Source: an uncultured Treponema sp. (GTDB lineage Bacteria > Spirochaetota > Spirochaetia > Treponematales > Treponemataceae). From it: a stretch of 34,873 nt of DNA. Below, one piece after another: positions 24,695-33,338 of this stretch. A program made the translations under genes and the position numbers. The stretch is taken from NCBI GenBank assembly GCA_946186185.1, contig CAMHMJ010000030.1, forward strand, positions 1 to 34,873, written 5' to 3'. The notes beneath the pieces were generated by a model, which saw only the letters and a list, made by a program, of their open reading frames with translations, was not told the DNA's origin and made no database searches. Within the stretch, counting starts at the first letter, position 1; every line of letters starts with the position of its first letter.

Positions 24695-25197
24695 TTTCCG
24701 ATAATTTTTCCCGTTACATTTTTTACGGAAACAAAGCCGTAGGATCTGGAATCCACCGATTCAGTGAGGTTATCGCCAAGAGCCAGAATATAACCATCGG
24801 GAACCGAATCGTACTGGCTCATCTTTGAATATTGCTCTTTTGTAAGGCTTATTTTGTTTCCACCCAAGATAAGATTATAATCAGAATCCGTACTAAAATC
24901 TAGATGAGTGCCCCCGCAGGCCGCAACCCGCTTTACAACCGTTTTATTGTCGTGAAGGTAAATTACAACATCCCCTTCTTCCGGCTCTGACCACTGAAAA
25001 ATAAAAAAGCCCCGGAAGGGAACTGCAAGTCCGTAGGAAAGCTTATTCACAAAAACCACACTTCCATCCTTAAGTGCCGGTGACATGGAAAGCCCGGAAA
25101 CATGAAGCACATCAAAAACAAACAGCTTTATAATGATTCCTGCCAGAAGCCCCGGAATAATAACACGGAAAATTGCGGATGAAGTTTTTCTTTCCAT
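24691..25197 (-). CDS. lepB: Signal peptidase I
   Basis: 168 residues. Membrane serine/lysine protease that removes signal peptides from exported proteins. One N-terminal helix (9-31), then box B SGLSMSPAL with nucleophile S37, box D TVVKRVAACGG with general base K89, and box E LGDNLTESVDSRSYG. A compact Gram-positive-like form with all catalytic boxes. No SD; an extended -10 box ends 6 nt before ATG. First gene of an operon with the PBP and DUF115 genes. Confidence 0.95.
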   Translation of the reverse strand: MERKTSSAIFRVIIPGLLAGIIIKLFVFDVLHVSGLSMSPALKDGSVVFVNKLSYGLAVPFRGFFIFQWSEPEEGDVVIYLHDNKTVVKRVAACGGTHLDFSTDSDYNLILGGNKISLTKEQYSKMSQYDSVPDGYILALGDNLTESVDSRSYGFVSVKNVTGKIIGK

Positions 25198-25203
25198 ATA
25201 ATA

Positions 25204-25212
25204 ATTCTAGCA
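25204..25212 (-). promoter_or_regulatory. Extended -10 promoter of the lepB operon
   Basis: Minus strand TGC-TAGAAT (25212-25204), an extended -10 form. The start codon begins 6 nt later, so the predicted +1 is the A of ATG. The -35 is poor. Confidence 0.55.
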
Positions 25213-25285
25213 CAAATCCGAAGAATCAAAAAGAGCGCCGATTTTTTTTCTAAATTAGTGCTCGTGAGTTTCCGATAGTCTGAGT

Positions 25286-26548
25286 ATGGAAATTATAAGT
25301 TACGTTGGCTACGACAGCAAAAAATACAAAAACGGCTTTAACAGCAAGGCGAACCGCTTTACTGCCTGGGTTTCCGAACGCACAAAAACTTCGCGAAAGC
25401 TCAAAAAGGAAAAAAATCCGATTATAACCGGCTTTTCTGCAACGGCACGGGAAAAACCCTCGGTGCAGGTGGCTGCAAAACCGGCTTCTTCGCCTCTTAC
25501 ATTCCGAAAAATTCTCTCTAAAACAGGAAGCTTTGTCCGCTGTCTGGAAGAAAATGCCGCAAAAGTTTTAATTTCCATACTTTGCGTAATTCTTGTTTCC
25601 GGAATTGCTGCCGGCGCCATCTACGCCTCCTTCTGGTTCAAAAATTACACCTCCCCGGTTTGTTTTGAAAATACACAGAAAGAGATTGAGCTTTTAGATA
25701 AGCTTTTATTGAGTTACGCTTCCGATACCGCCGAGGGCTACCTTTCCGACGGAACCCTGACCGATCCGGAATCTCAGGCCGCTCTTGCCGCCAGTCTGGA
25801 TTCACTTTTTACACAGCCGGTTACCTTTAAGGAATATCGCGTAAAACACGGAGACACCATCAGCGGAATCACAAAGAAATTCGGGCTTTCAAATATTTCA
25901 ACGATCATCGCGGTAAACAATATTGAGAATGTGCGGCTGATTACTGCAGGAAAGAAGCTCCGCATTCCTTCCACCGACGGGCTTATCTATCGGGTTCAGA
26001 GGGGAAATTCGCTCCAGGGTCTTTCGGTAAAATTTTCCGTTCCCCTTGAAAAGCTTCTGGACATCAACGAACTTGAAAGCGCAGAACTTCATGTCGGGCA
26101 GGAACTTTTTATTCCGGGAGCAAGAATGGGAACCAACGACCTTCTTCAGGCTCTGGGAGAACTCTTTAAGAACCCTATTCACGCAAAATTCCGCTACACC
26201 AGCATGTTCGGTCCACGACTTGATCCGATTACCGGTGCAAAATCAAGCCATACGGGAATTGACCTTGCCTGCCCTACAGGAACCGCAATCTTTGCTTCCT
26301 GCCCGGGAACAGTTGCTTTTGTGGGTTATTCCAACATATTTGGAAATTACGTGATTTTAAAGCACGCAAACGGCTACCAGTCCCTCTACGGTCATATGTC
26401 GAAAACCCTTGCAAAAAAGGGACAGATTGTTGACCAGAACACAAAAATCGGACTTGTAGGTTCAACCGGATATTCAACCGGACCTCACCTGCATTTTACG
26501 GTTTACAAAAACGGCAAGCTGGTAGATCCGATGAGCGTGTTAAAATAG
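25286..26548 (+). CDS. LysM and M23 family peptidase, membrane-anchored
   Basis: 420 residues. Basic cytoplasmic N-terminus, one membrane helix at 93-118, then a periplasmic part: LysM 1 (183-228, YRVKHGDTISGITKKFG), LysM 2 (233-277, YRVQRGNSLQGLSVKFS), and an M23 (LytM-type) zinc endopeptidase domain with H322/D326 in HTGID, H370, and H401-L-H403. All metal ligands are present, so it probably cuts peptidoglycan crosslinks during growth or division. No clear SD before ATG 25286. Divergent from lepB, and first of a three-gene plus-strand run. Confidence 0.94.
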   Translation: MEIISYVGYDSKKYKNGFNSKANRFTAWVSERTKTSRKLKKEKNPIITGFSATAREKPSVQVAAKPASSPLTFRKILSKTGSFVRCLEENAAKVLISILCVILVSGIAAGAIYASFWFKNYTSPVCFENTQKEIELLDKLLLSYASDTAEGYLSDGTLTDPESQAALAASLDSLFTQPVTFKEYRVKHGDTISGITKKFGLSNISTIIAVNNIENVRLITAGKKLRIPSTDGLIYRVQRGNSLQGLSVKFSVPLEKLLDINELESAELHVGQELFIPGARMGTNDLLQALGELFKNPIHAKFRYTSMFGPRLDPITGAKSSHTGIDLACPTGTAIFASCPGTVAFVGYSNIFGNYVILKHANGYQSLYGHMSKTLAKKGQIVDQNTKIGLVGSTGYSTGPHLHFTVYKNGKLVDPMSVLK

Positions 26549-26608
26549 CGTTATAAGACAGCGCGTCGTGCGCAGCATAAATATACAGCATAAAATTGAG
26601 GCAGAAAA

Positions 26609-26860
26609 ATGTATCCAGAAATGTACAGCAAAGTTTCCGTCTGTTCAGAATGCGGACGGGAAATCAGAGAAAAGTTCAGGTTTTGTCCCTGGTGCGGCAA
26701 AGCCTGCAATAAAGAAATGGAAATTTCAAATTTTGCGGAACACATTGAAACCGTAAAAGCAAATCAGCGGAAAATGCAGATAGAACGGGCTCAGGAACGC
26801 CTTGAAGAGCTCAAGGAAGAACTGAACGTTCTGGTGCTTCAGTCTCAGCTGGCTAATTAA
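26609..26860 (+). CDS. Small zinc-ribbon protein with coiled coil
   Basis: 83 residues. CSECGREIREKFRFCPWCG gives two CxxC knuckles of a zinc ribbon; the second half is a charged coiled coil (QRKMQIERAQERLEELKEEL). No catalytic domain. SD GAGG 8 nt before ATG. Sits 60 bp after the M23 gene and 21 bp before the next, so probably one operon. Role unknown; perhaps an adaptor. Confidence 0.8.
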   Translation: MYPEMYSKVSVCSECGREIREKFRFCPWCGKACNKEMEISNFAEHIETVKANQRKMQIERAQERLEELKEELNVLVLQSQLAN

Positions 26861-26881
26861 TCTCAAAATGGAGGAATCGCT

Positions 26882-29119
26882 ATGAAAGCTTCAAAAAAAA
26901 TATTCACCCTTATTTTTCTTGCATTTGAGGCAGTCCTTGGGGGCACAAGTCTTTTTGCGGGAATCAAATTTGGGGACGGCGATATAAACTCCAGAAACCA
27001 GCTTTTGTTCACCTTAAAGCACTCAATTCCGGGAACAGAAGGCTACCGCACCCTTTTTAAAGCCGACCTTCAGAACGGAACCTCAGAGGTACGCCCGGAA
27101 ATTCTTACCTGTTACCCGGAACACATGGAGCTCATTAAGGGAGAATCCGTTCTTCAGGTAAGAAACCGCTACGGAATCGTCTGGTACGACATCAAAAAAG
27201 ATTCGTTTTCATGGAAAGAGACAGTTCCGGAGGTTCCTTCAAATTCAATGCGCATTGCACCCTACGCCGTAAGCCCGGACGGAAAATGGAACTGCCACGT
27301 AGAAAAAAACAGCTATGCAACCGGTATCCTCTACCTTGAAAATATGGTGACGGGCAAAAAAGTCGTACTGAACGAAAATGCACCCTTCAGCTACAGAACT
27401 GTTCCTGCAAAATGGCAGAACGACTCTTCCATCGTGGTATACGAAAAGGACGGCTTCATCTATTTCTGTAACCCGGAAGCGCTTTTAAAGGGCGTTGAAG
27501 CGGCAGAAGAATACAGAAAAATCGGCTCTGGAACAATGAACTCAGTCTGCTGGTCCGGTGGAAAATACCTGATCTACATCGACTGCGACATGGTTTACAG
27601 AATTAATTCAAAAGAACTCTACACCCTGGGACTCTATTCAGGAATCATCGGAAAAGGTACCACCATCGGGCGCCTTCCCTTCCTTTTTTCCCCGGCAAAG
27701 GATAAATTCAGCGTAAACGAAGACATTACGAATCTTGTTGTAATTCAGAAGGAAAAAAATTACACCCTTTACAAGGTAAGCGGAAAAGCAACCTGCGACT
27801 ATTTTTCAGTTGTAAGCTCCCGCCCCTTCATCGACAACAAGCACGCCCTTCTGGAAGCAGAGGTTATCTGGGCATCAAACAGCGAACCGGCCATCTGGAT
27901 TAAAACCATGCCTTACTCCTCAGAAAAGCCAAGCGCTTCCGTTTATAAAATGAACGAAAAGTTCCAGAAGCTCCTTGAAATAGAAAATTCAGGGCTGCCA
28001 TGTATTTCCCCGGACAAAACCCTGGCTTCCTTCTATTCTGGAAGCACAATCTATGTTTACTCCACTGCAAGCTGGAAGCGCATTTCAAGCTTCACTGCAG
28101 AAAATATTGAAAGTCTGGTTTTTGACTCAAACAACATGCTCTACGCCGGCGGAGACCGAACCATCAAAAAATGGAACCTGAACGATAACTCCAAAAAAGT
28201 GATTATGCTTTCCAGCGCCACAAACGGCTACTGGGACATTGACGGAAGTCTTGTTGCCGACAACGGAAACGGAAAATCCTACATATACAATCAGGAAGCC
28301 CGGAACTGGACGGAAAGCAGCGCAGAAATCCGCCACACTAATGTTATGCGAAACGAAGACTACCGCGTTTTCTGCGGCCAGACACCCAACAAAAATTATG
28401 AAAATGCCCTTTATATCCGAAGCCTGAAGGGAAAGGCCGTTACAAAGCCGGTACTGGAAGAAAGCACGCGGCCTACTGAGGAGCGAAGAAAAATCGCCCT
28501 CTCCTTTGACGCCTATGACAACGCAGACGGAATTGCAGGAATCATCTACGATCTGGATACCTACAATGTTCCGGGCACATTCTTTTTGAACGGTGAATTT
28601 ATCCGCCGCTATCCGAACGAGTGCAACCTGCTTGCAAACTCAAAGAACGACTGCGCTTCAATGTTCTTCTCTACCGCACGGCTTATAAGCGGCGACTACA
28701 TCATGGACGAAGAATTTATCCGCCGAGGTCTTGCCCGAAACGAAGACGAGTTTTTCCAGTGCACCGGCCGTGAACTTTCCCTTTTGTGGCACGCTCCGTA
28801 CTACAAAAAAATCGAAAAGGCAATTCAGGTTGGAAAGGATGCCGGCTACACCTATGTAGACGCCCTCTCTTCCTGCCTGGACACCGTTACCCTGGAAGAT
28901 GCAGTTCGCGGGAAGGCAGAATACCTGAGTCCGGAACAGATTATCAATATTTACATGCAGGGTGTAAGAAGCGGGAAAGGAAATATTCTTTCCGTGGCAG
29001 CCGGCATTTCCTACGGCGAACGGGAAAGCTACCTGTACGAAACCCTGGACCTGCTCTTAAGCGCCCTCCTGGACGAAGGCTACGACGTTGTTCTTGTAAG
29101 AGATGTAATCGGGAAATAG
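26882..29119 (+). CDS. Exported propeller-like protein with degenerate NodB deacetylase domain
   Basis: 745 residues. Signal peptide 1-26 (KKIFTLIFLAFEAVLGG..SLFAG). About 30-520 has repeated short beta motifs of a WD40/TolB-like propeller (SPDGKWNCHVEKN, SPDKTLASFYSGSTIYVY, DSNNMLYAGGDRTIKKWN). From about 535 a NodB-type polysaccharide deacetylase fold follows: IALSFDAYDN, PGTFFLNGEFIRRYPNE, LLWHAPYY. The usual TFDDG is SFDAYD, and the metal-binding HxxxH is missing (ASMFFSTARL), so it is likely inactive or altered. Strong SD GGAGGA. Perhaps binds wall glycan, given the M23 neighbour. Confidence 0.85.
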   Translation: MKASKKIFTLIFLAFEAVLGGTSLFAGIKFGDGDINSRNQLLFTLKHSIPGTEGYRTLFKADLQNGTSEVRPEILTCYPEHMELIKGESVLQVRNRYGIVWYDIKKDSFSWKETVPEVPSNSMRIAPYAVSPDGKWNCHVEKNSYATGILYLENMVTGKKVVLNENAPFSYRTVPAKWQNDSSIVVYEKDGFIYFCNPEALLKGVEAAEEYRKIGSGTMNSVCWSGGKYLIYIDCDMVYRINSKELYTLGLYSGIIGKGTTIGRLPFLFSPAKDKFSVNEDITNLVVIQKEKNYTLYKVSGKATCDYFSVVSSRPFIDNKHALLEAEVIWASNSEPAIWIKTMPYSSEKPSASVYKMNEKFQKLLEIENSGLPCISPDKTLASFYSGSTIYVYSTASWKRISSFTAENIESLVFDSNNMLYAGGDRTIKKWNLNDNSKKVIMLSSATNGYWDIDGSLVADNGNGKSYIYNQEARNWTESSAEIRHTNVMRNEDYRVFCGQTPNKNYENALYIRSLKGKAVTKPVLEESTRPTEERRKIALSFDAYDNADGIAGIIYDLDTYNVPGTFFLNGEFIRRYPNECNLLANSKNDCASMFFSTARLISGDYIMDEEFIRRGLARNEDEFFQCTGRELSLLWHAPYYKKIEKAIQVGKDAGYTYVDALSSCLDTVTLEDAVRGKAEYLSPEQIINIYMQGVRSGKGNILSVAAGISYGERESYLYETLDLLLSALLDEGYDVVLVRDVIGK

Positions 29120-29131
29120 GAAGCAGTAAAG

Positions 29132-29165
29132 GAACCCCGCTTACGCCAATTTTGAATTATTTCAG
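29132..29165 (-). repeat. Dispersed 3'-end repeat, truncated copy C
   Basis: Minus strand CTGAAAT, then AATTCAAAATTGGCGTAAGCGGGGTT: matches the first part of copies A and B with an internal deletion of about 15 nt and one substitution, then stops. Lies about 40 nt behind the stop of the minus-strand beta-barrel gene, in the same sense orientation. Confidence 0.6.
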
Positions 29166-29203
29166 CAAACTTGCTATTCGACTTTACCGTCTTAGTCTCT
29201 GGG

Positions 29204-30103
29204 CTAGAAGCGGACTTTGAGGCCGGCGCTTATCATATAGCCGTTCATGCCGTTTCCGCTTAGAACGGAGCCCATGGGAATGTAGAACCTGGCTTCCGGC
29301 CCTGCCTTTATACCGCGGACGAATGCGTACATATAGGAAAGAGAAAAGTTCCAGTACAGAAAGTTTGCATTTTTCCAGAACCAGCTGTTTATTTCCCGCA
29401 CTTCCTCTGCCACAGTACCGCCCGCACTTTCATCACTGGAATTAAGGCCGTTCATGGTTTTTGAAAACCTGATATCAAAGGAAGGACCGGTTTTTCCTTC
29501 AAAAATATGTTTTTCCTTCAACATATATGTGTAGTTTGCCGGAAGGTCTATCAGGAAGCAGAAGGCAATATTCGTACTGTCCTCCTGCTTTGCCGGAAAA
29601 GCGTTATTTCCATCCCACAAAAAATATTCGGAAAAAAAGGAAATCTTAGGCTGAAAATTGAGTTTCGTATCTGCCGGAAAAACAAAGCCCACCGTAAAAG
29701 GGAATGCCATGGTAAAATACGGCGTATCCGTCACAGACTCAATAGTCCTGAAAATGAAAATATGATCAAAGTTCAAAAACCACTCAAGAGGATGCCGGGT
29801 TTTTTCCTCAAGAAATTCCTCAGGAAAAGGAATCTCGTTTATTGTAGTGGTAATTTCCGATGAAATACGTTTTATGGCAGACTGTTCAGATGCCTGTATA
29901 CCAGACAGCCCCTCATCTCCAGCTTCAGGAAGCAATTCCGACTCCGCTGAAACGGAATTCCCATTGTACTGCGCCGCCTTTCCTTCAGCAACATTACCAG
30001 TTTTTTCCGTCTGCTTAGTTTTCGGTTCTGAAAACGCTGCCGTTCCGGAAAAAATCAGAAGGAGAAGAAAAACAAATGCACATCTCGAAAATAAACCTTT
30101 CAT
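29204..30103 (-). CDS. Probable outer-membrane beta-barrel protein
   Basis: Start set at ATG 30103, because it overlaps the preceding stop as TGATG; a longer frame from 30133 has no support. 299 residues: signal peptide KGLFSRCAFVFLLLLIFSGTAAFSEP, an Asn/Ser/Glu-rich linker, then alternating amphipathic strands with aromatic belts (YFTMAFPFTVGFVFP, FQPKISFFSEYFLWD, YWNFSLSYMYAFV), ending GLKVRF with C-terminal Phe as in outer-membrane barrels. No family recognised. Translationally coupled to the lipoprotein gene before it, so the two may form an envelope complex. Confidence 0.75.
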   Translation of the reverse strand: MKGLFSRCAFVFLLLLIFSGTAAFSEPKTKQTEKTGNVAEGKAAQYNGNSVSAESELLPEAGDEGLSGIQASEQSAIKRISSEITTTINEIPFPEEFLEEKTRHPLEWFLNFDHIFIFRTIESVTDTPYFTMAFPFTVGFVFPADTKLNFQPKISFFSEYFLWDGNNAFPAKQEDSTNIAFCFLIDLPANYTYMLKEKHIFEGKTGPSFDIRFSKTMNGLNSSDESAGGTVAEEVREINSWFWKNANFLYWNFSLSYMYAFVRGIKAGPEARFYIPMGSVLSGNGMNGYMISAGLKVRF

Positions 30104-31260
30104 CAGTACAGAATCTTTCCTAAATCCACGCATAAAAAGCCGCTTCGGCCAACCATGTAAAAATCCGTTTCTTCCCAGGAAGCATACAAAAACTTTCCGG
30201 AAATGGCAAAGCCCGAATACTGGAAAGAAGCGGGAAGACGAGGCAGCCGGAGGACAACGCTTCTTCCGTTATTGAAAACCGGAGAAGAATCCAGGGCGCC
30301 CTTTATGTAAATCGTGCCGTCCTGAAACAGGGCTGCACACCAGGAAGGAGCAAGAATGGCATCCGAAGAAGCGTAGCGGTTTTCATCCGAAGAAGAAACC
30401 AGATGAGAATACCGACGTGGAGTGTGACCGCCGGCATTTCGAACCGTAATCATGAAGTTTGCATTTTTGAGCGGAGAAAGAAGCTCCTGAACCCGGGCAG
30501 GCGCACTTTCAAAAGCCCGGATTTTCTGTGTTTCCCTGAATTTTTCCACCGAGGAAGATGTCACAAAAATATTCTTGTCCGCAGTTTCCGGCGTAATCAG
30601 AAGCAAATCTTCCTTCGGCTGAAAATTGATATAGGAAAAATTGATTTTTTCCCCCTCAGTATGCTTTGCACTGCAGCAGAAAACCCTTCCGTCCCAGATA
30701 TAATCCGTGATTTCCGCATCTTCAGGCAGCTTAAGGTTATCAACATTTACAATGGGATAGGAAATTTTCTGTTCCGGATTGAACTGCACCAGGAAAGGAT
30801 GAAAACCGTGAAAATTCCGCTCCATGTCGTTAAAAAACGTGCTTCTGTAAAGTGAGTAAAGGGGTGTTTCCTCATAAAAAACAAGATTTCCCGCAGTCCG
30901 GCCATTAAAAAGCTCTTTGTCAGCATGAAGCTCAATTTTATCATCCAGAAAGGAAAGAAGTCCCAGCCGGTTTACAACTGCATAGGCTTTAGGATTTTCC
31001 CCCTCCTCAGAAAGCGAAGCCGAAGAAATGGAAGAAATGCGAACCGCCTCCGTCCATGGCCGGGATGGCACTACAGGCACCGTCTGAACGCTGTGAGTTT
31101 TCTTAAAAAATCCGTCTGCAAAATAAAAAAAATCGTAGGAAGAAGCCTTCACCGATATTTCATTTTGAACCGGGGAAGCTTCCGCTACGGGTGTTTTTTT
31201 TGAACATGAATTAAAAAAGGCGCAGGATAAAACCATTAAAGCAAAAACAAAATTCTTCAT
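30103..31260 (-). CDS. Lipoprotein, possibly propeller-like, function unknown
   Basis: 385 residues. Lipoprotein signal KNFVFALMVLSCAFFNSC with Cys19. The mature part has many short beta strands of the kind LVFYEETPLYSLYR and ALFQDGTIYIKGALD, suggesting a beta-propeller, but no named family is recognised. No SD upstream; a strong promoter ends 7 nt before ATG. Overlaps the barrel gene by TGATG. Confidence 0.78.
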   Translation of the reverse strand: MKNFVFALMVLSCAFFNSCSKKTPVAEASPVQNEISVKASSYDFFYFADGFFKKTHSVQTVPVVPSRPWTEAVRISSISSASLSEEGENPKAYAVVNRLGLLSFLDDKIELHADKELFNGRTAGNLVFYEETPLYSLYRSTFFNDMERNFHGFHPFLVQFNPEQKISYPIVNVDNLKLPEDAEITDYIWDGRVFCCSAKHTEGEKINFSYINFQPKEDLLLITPETADKNIFVTSSSVEKFRETQKIRAFESAPARVQELLSPLKNANFMITVRNAGGHTPRRYSHLVSSSDENRYASSDAILAPSWCAALFQDGTIYIKGALDSSPVFNNGRSVVLRLPRLPASFQYSGFAISGKFLYASWEETDFYMVGRSGFLCVDLGKILY

Positions 31261-31267
31261 TAAAAAC

Positions 31268-31296
31268 AGTATATTTCCAGAGCCCGATTATGACAA
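31268..31296 (-). promoter_or_regulatory. Promoter of the lipoprotein/barrel operon (leaderless)
   Basis: Minus strand -35 TTGTCA (31296-31291), exactly 17-nt spacer, -10 TATACT (31273-31268). ATG begins 7 nt after the -10, so the transcript starts at or next to the start codon. Confidence 0.7.
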
Positions 31297-31332
31297 GGGG
31301 TGAGAGAGGTTATGAGCGAATCAGCATACAGG

Positions 31333-31345
31333 AGGGCGGAGCCCT
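31333..31345 (-). repeat. Small hairpin behind the exported-protein gene
   Basis: AGGGC-GGA-GCCCT, directly downstream of the stop at 31348 on the minus strand. No T run. Confidence 0.4.
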
Positions 31346-31347
31346 GC

Positions 31348-32712
31348 TTATAAAACGCCTTCCAGATAAACACTGCACCAGAACACCTTAAAATTTCCTT
31401 TGCTGTCCGTGCGTACACAGATTTTTCCGATAAATTTCAGATTTTCTGCCACCCCACGGATTTTCTCCCCGGCTACAGGACTGTCCGTCCGCAGTTCCAG
31501 CTGAATCTCCGGCACCTTCCTTCCCGACACTCCCCAATTTTCGTCCACGGCTACTGCACACTCCGGCTCCAGCACCGTTTTTCCCGGAGCCGAAGGATTT
31601 CTCCTTCCCGCCACCAGAAAATAATTATCCGCATCAAGTTTTACCAGAACAGCCCCTGATTTGTCCGGCAAAACCGCTTCCTGCTTCTGCCGGGCACAGA
31701 ACAGGTACTGCGGAATAAGGATGCAGTCTGAAACAAAGCCGGAGGAATTGAACTCCTGGTCAGAATTACACTCCCTTTCTGAATCAGAAACACCTTCCAC
31801 TTCCCCTTCAGAATAAAGTTTTCCCCCTGATGCAGCGAGCTTCTTTTCCGCAGTCAGCAAAATCTCTTCAACAGAAATCGACTTCGTTCCTTTCACTTTC
31901 AAAAGTGACGCACTAAAAGAGCCCTCCTCTATGGAAGTCAGAATCTGCTGTTTATCCAGAAACCAGGGGTTGTATTCGTCAGAAAGCTCGCTTCGCTTTT
32001 CCAGCTCTCCTAAAAACTTTTTCCAGTTAAAGCTGCCCGCATAATTTTTCATTGTGTCTGCGGCATTTCCAGTCTCCTTTGCATTGCGGTAAAAATCAGA
32101 AAGAACAGAGGAAGCAAAGCCTCCTTCCCAGGAAAGACCCGTTCCATAAGGATAAACCGTTCCTGCAGGATAAAAAAAATCTGAAAGAGCCTGACTTCCT
32201 GAAAAAGACAAAGTGTCGGATTGGACATACAGTCCCGGCCCGTTCTCCGTCTCCTCTGAATAAACCTCCGGATAAGCCAGAACCGCGACGCACTCATCTC
32301 TGGGAACAACAATTTCTACCTCCCGGGACTGCACTGTTTTTTCATAATAAAAATCAGAACCCCGAACCAGGAGCTTCAAGCCATGAAACTTCAGTTTTCC
32401 ACGGGCACGGTTTTCAAGCAGAAAATCGTTCCACTCGCCGCTATTTCCAGCCGACTCAACTCCCCCCATCACATCACCGGCACACTTTCCCATCGGAAAA
32501 TCCGGCAGGCTTATTACAATGCGCTGATTTTCGCTGAATAAATTAGATTGTGCCCACTGCCCCTCCGTGCCCGTAACGCAGCAGGAAGAAAAACAGACTG
32601 AGCCAAAAACAGCCGCCCCCGCAAATCCTGATACCAAAACAATAAACAGAAACCGCCTTAAAACTGACTTTTCAGACCACTCCTTTCGTTCTCGAAATTC
32701 CAACTTTCTCAT
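31348..32712 (-). CDS. Exported protein, probable lipoprotein, function unknown
   Basis: 454 residues. A charged N-terminus is followed by a hydrophobic stretch and FSSC at 41-44 (Cys44), a spirochaete-style lipobox. The mature part has no recognised domain: SEVEIVVPRDECVAVLAYPEV-type strands, an acidic Ser/Glu/Gly-rich stretch (SEGEVEGVSDSEREC) and a C-terminal beta-rich part. No SD; a TATAAT box lies 5 nt before ATG. Appears monocistronic and is the last gene of normal composition before the AT-rich module. Confidence 0.72.
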   Translation of the reverse strand: MRKLEFRERKEWSEKSVLRRFLFIVLVSGFAGAAVFGSVCFSSCCVTGTEGQWAQSNLFSENQRIVISLPDFPMGKCAGDVMGGVESAGNSGEWNDFLLENRARGKLKFHGLKLLVRGSDFYYEKTVQSREVEIVVPRDECVAVLAYPEVYSEETENGPGLYVQSDTLSFSGSQALSDFFYPAGTVYPYGTGLSWEGGFASSVLSDFYRNAKETGNAADTMKNYAGSFNWKKFLGELEKRSELSDEYNPWFLDKQQILTSIEEGSFSASLLKVKGTKSISVEEILLTAEKKLAASGGKLYSEGEVEGVSDSERECNSDQEFNSSGFVSDCILIPQYLFCARQKQEAVLPDKSGAVLVKLDADNYFLVAGRRNPSAPGKTVLEPECAVAVDENWGVSGRKVPEIQLELRTDSPVAGEKIRGVAENLKFIGKICVRTDSKGNFKVFWCSVYLEGVL

Positions 32713-32717
32713 ATATA

Positions 32718-32723
32718 ATTATA
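32718..32723 (-). promoter_or_regulatory. -10 box of the exported-protein gene
   Basis: Perfect TATAAT on the minus strand, ending 5 nt before ATG 32712; no -35 seen. Another leaderless candidate. Confidence 0.5.
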
Positions 32724-33004
32724 GTAAAAAAAAATGAAGAAATTCCCGTTTTCTTTCATAAAAAAAGCAAAAAAAATACTGAGAATACTAATTAAGCTCA
32801 ATTTAGATTTTCTTTTTCTCCGTACATTCATGGCAGCCTTTAGATGTACGCTAAAATAATTTAGTAAGAGGCCGGATAGATAAGCACAACTTTTATGAAT
32901 AAAACAATTATTTTACAAATTTATAATTACGCGTAATTCTTATAGCATAAATTGTGTCATTAATTGTTATTATAATTAAGTCATAATATTTTGAAAAATC
33001 CTTT
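32724..33004. other. AT-rich non-coding junction
   Basis: No gene. Contains a perfect 14-bp palindrome AATTACGCGTAATT (32925-32938) and a CGTACAT/ATGTACG pair (32821-32827 and 32844-32850). It separates normal-composition genes from the AT-rich module to the right. Confidence 0.45.
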
Positions 33005-33055
33005 TTGTAATAAAAAAGCAATTTTTCTCATATTAATTGCTCTTTTTTATTACAA
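33005..33055 (-). terminator. Terminator overlapping the end of the small exported gene
   Basis: TTGTAATAAAAAAG-CAATT (33005-33023) pairs with AATTG-CTCTTTTTTATTACAA (33035-33055) with a two-base bulge. The right arm covers the last codons and stop of the gene. Confidence 0.55.
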
Positions 33056-33335
33056 TATTATTGTTATCATCTAGCCTTATTAAATATTTTTTTATGTTAA
33101 ATGATTTTGTTTCATAATCATCTTCAGCATCTATATAAATCATTTTCAAATCATCACTATCACATTCCAATCTGGCAAGAATATGTTTAGGATAAAAGAC
33201 GGAATCCGTATTGTCCTCAACGAGAAGATAATTTCCTTTATTTAAGAATTCTGAAATATATTCTTTTAAATAGTTTTCTGAAAATATAAAGTTACCAAAG
33301 AATAATGATACAATTACAATTAATATTTTTTTCAT
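33033..33335 (-). CDS. Small exported protein, unknown
   Basis: 100 residues. Signal peptide MKKILIVIVSLFFGNFIFSE, mature part about 80 residues, acidic and Tyr-rich, with no recognised domain and no lipobox Cys. SD GAGGT (partly the last codon of the upstream gene) lies 6 nt before ATG; the genes are 3 bp apart, so it is cotranslated with the lipoprotein. AT-rich codon use (TTA, ATA, AAT). Confidence 0.75.
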   Translation of the reverse strand: MKKILIVIVSLFFGNFIFSENYLKEYISEFLNKGNYLLVEDNTDSVFYPKHILARLECDSDDLKMIYIDAEDDYETKSFNIKKYLIRLDDNNNIVIKKSN

Positions 33336-33338
33336 CTT

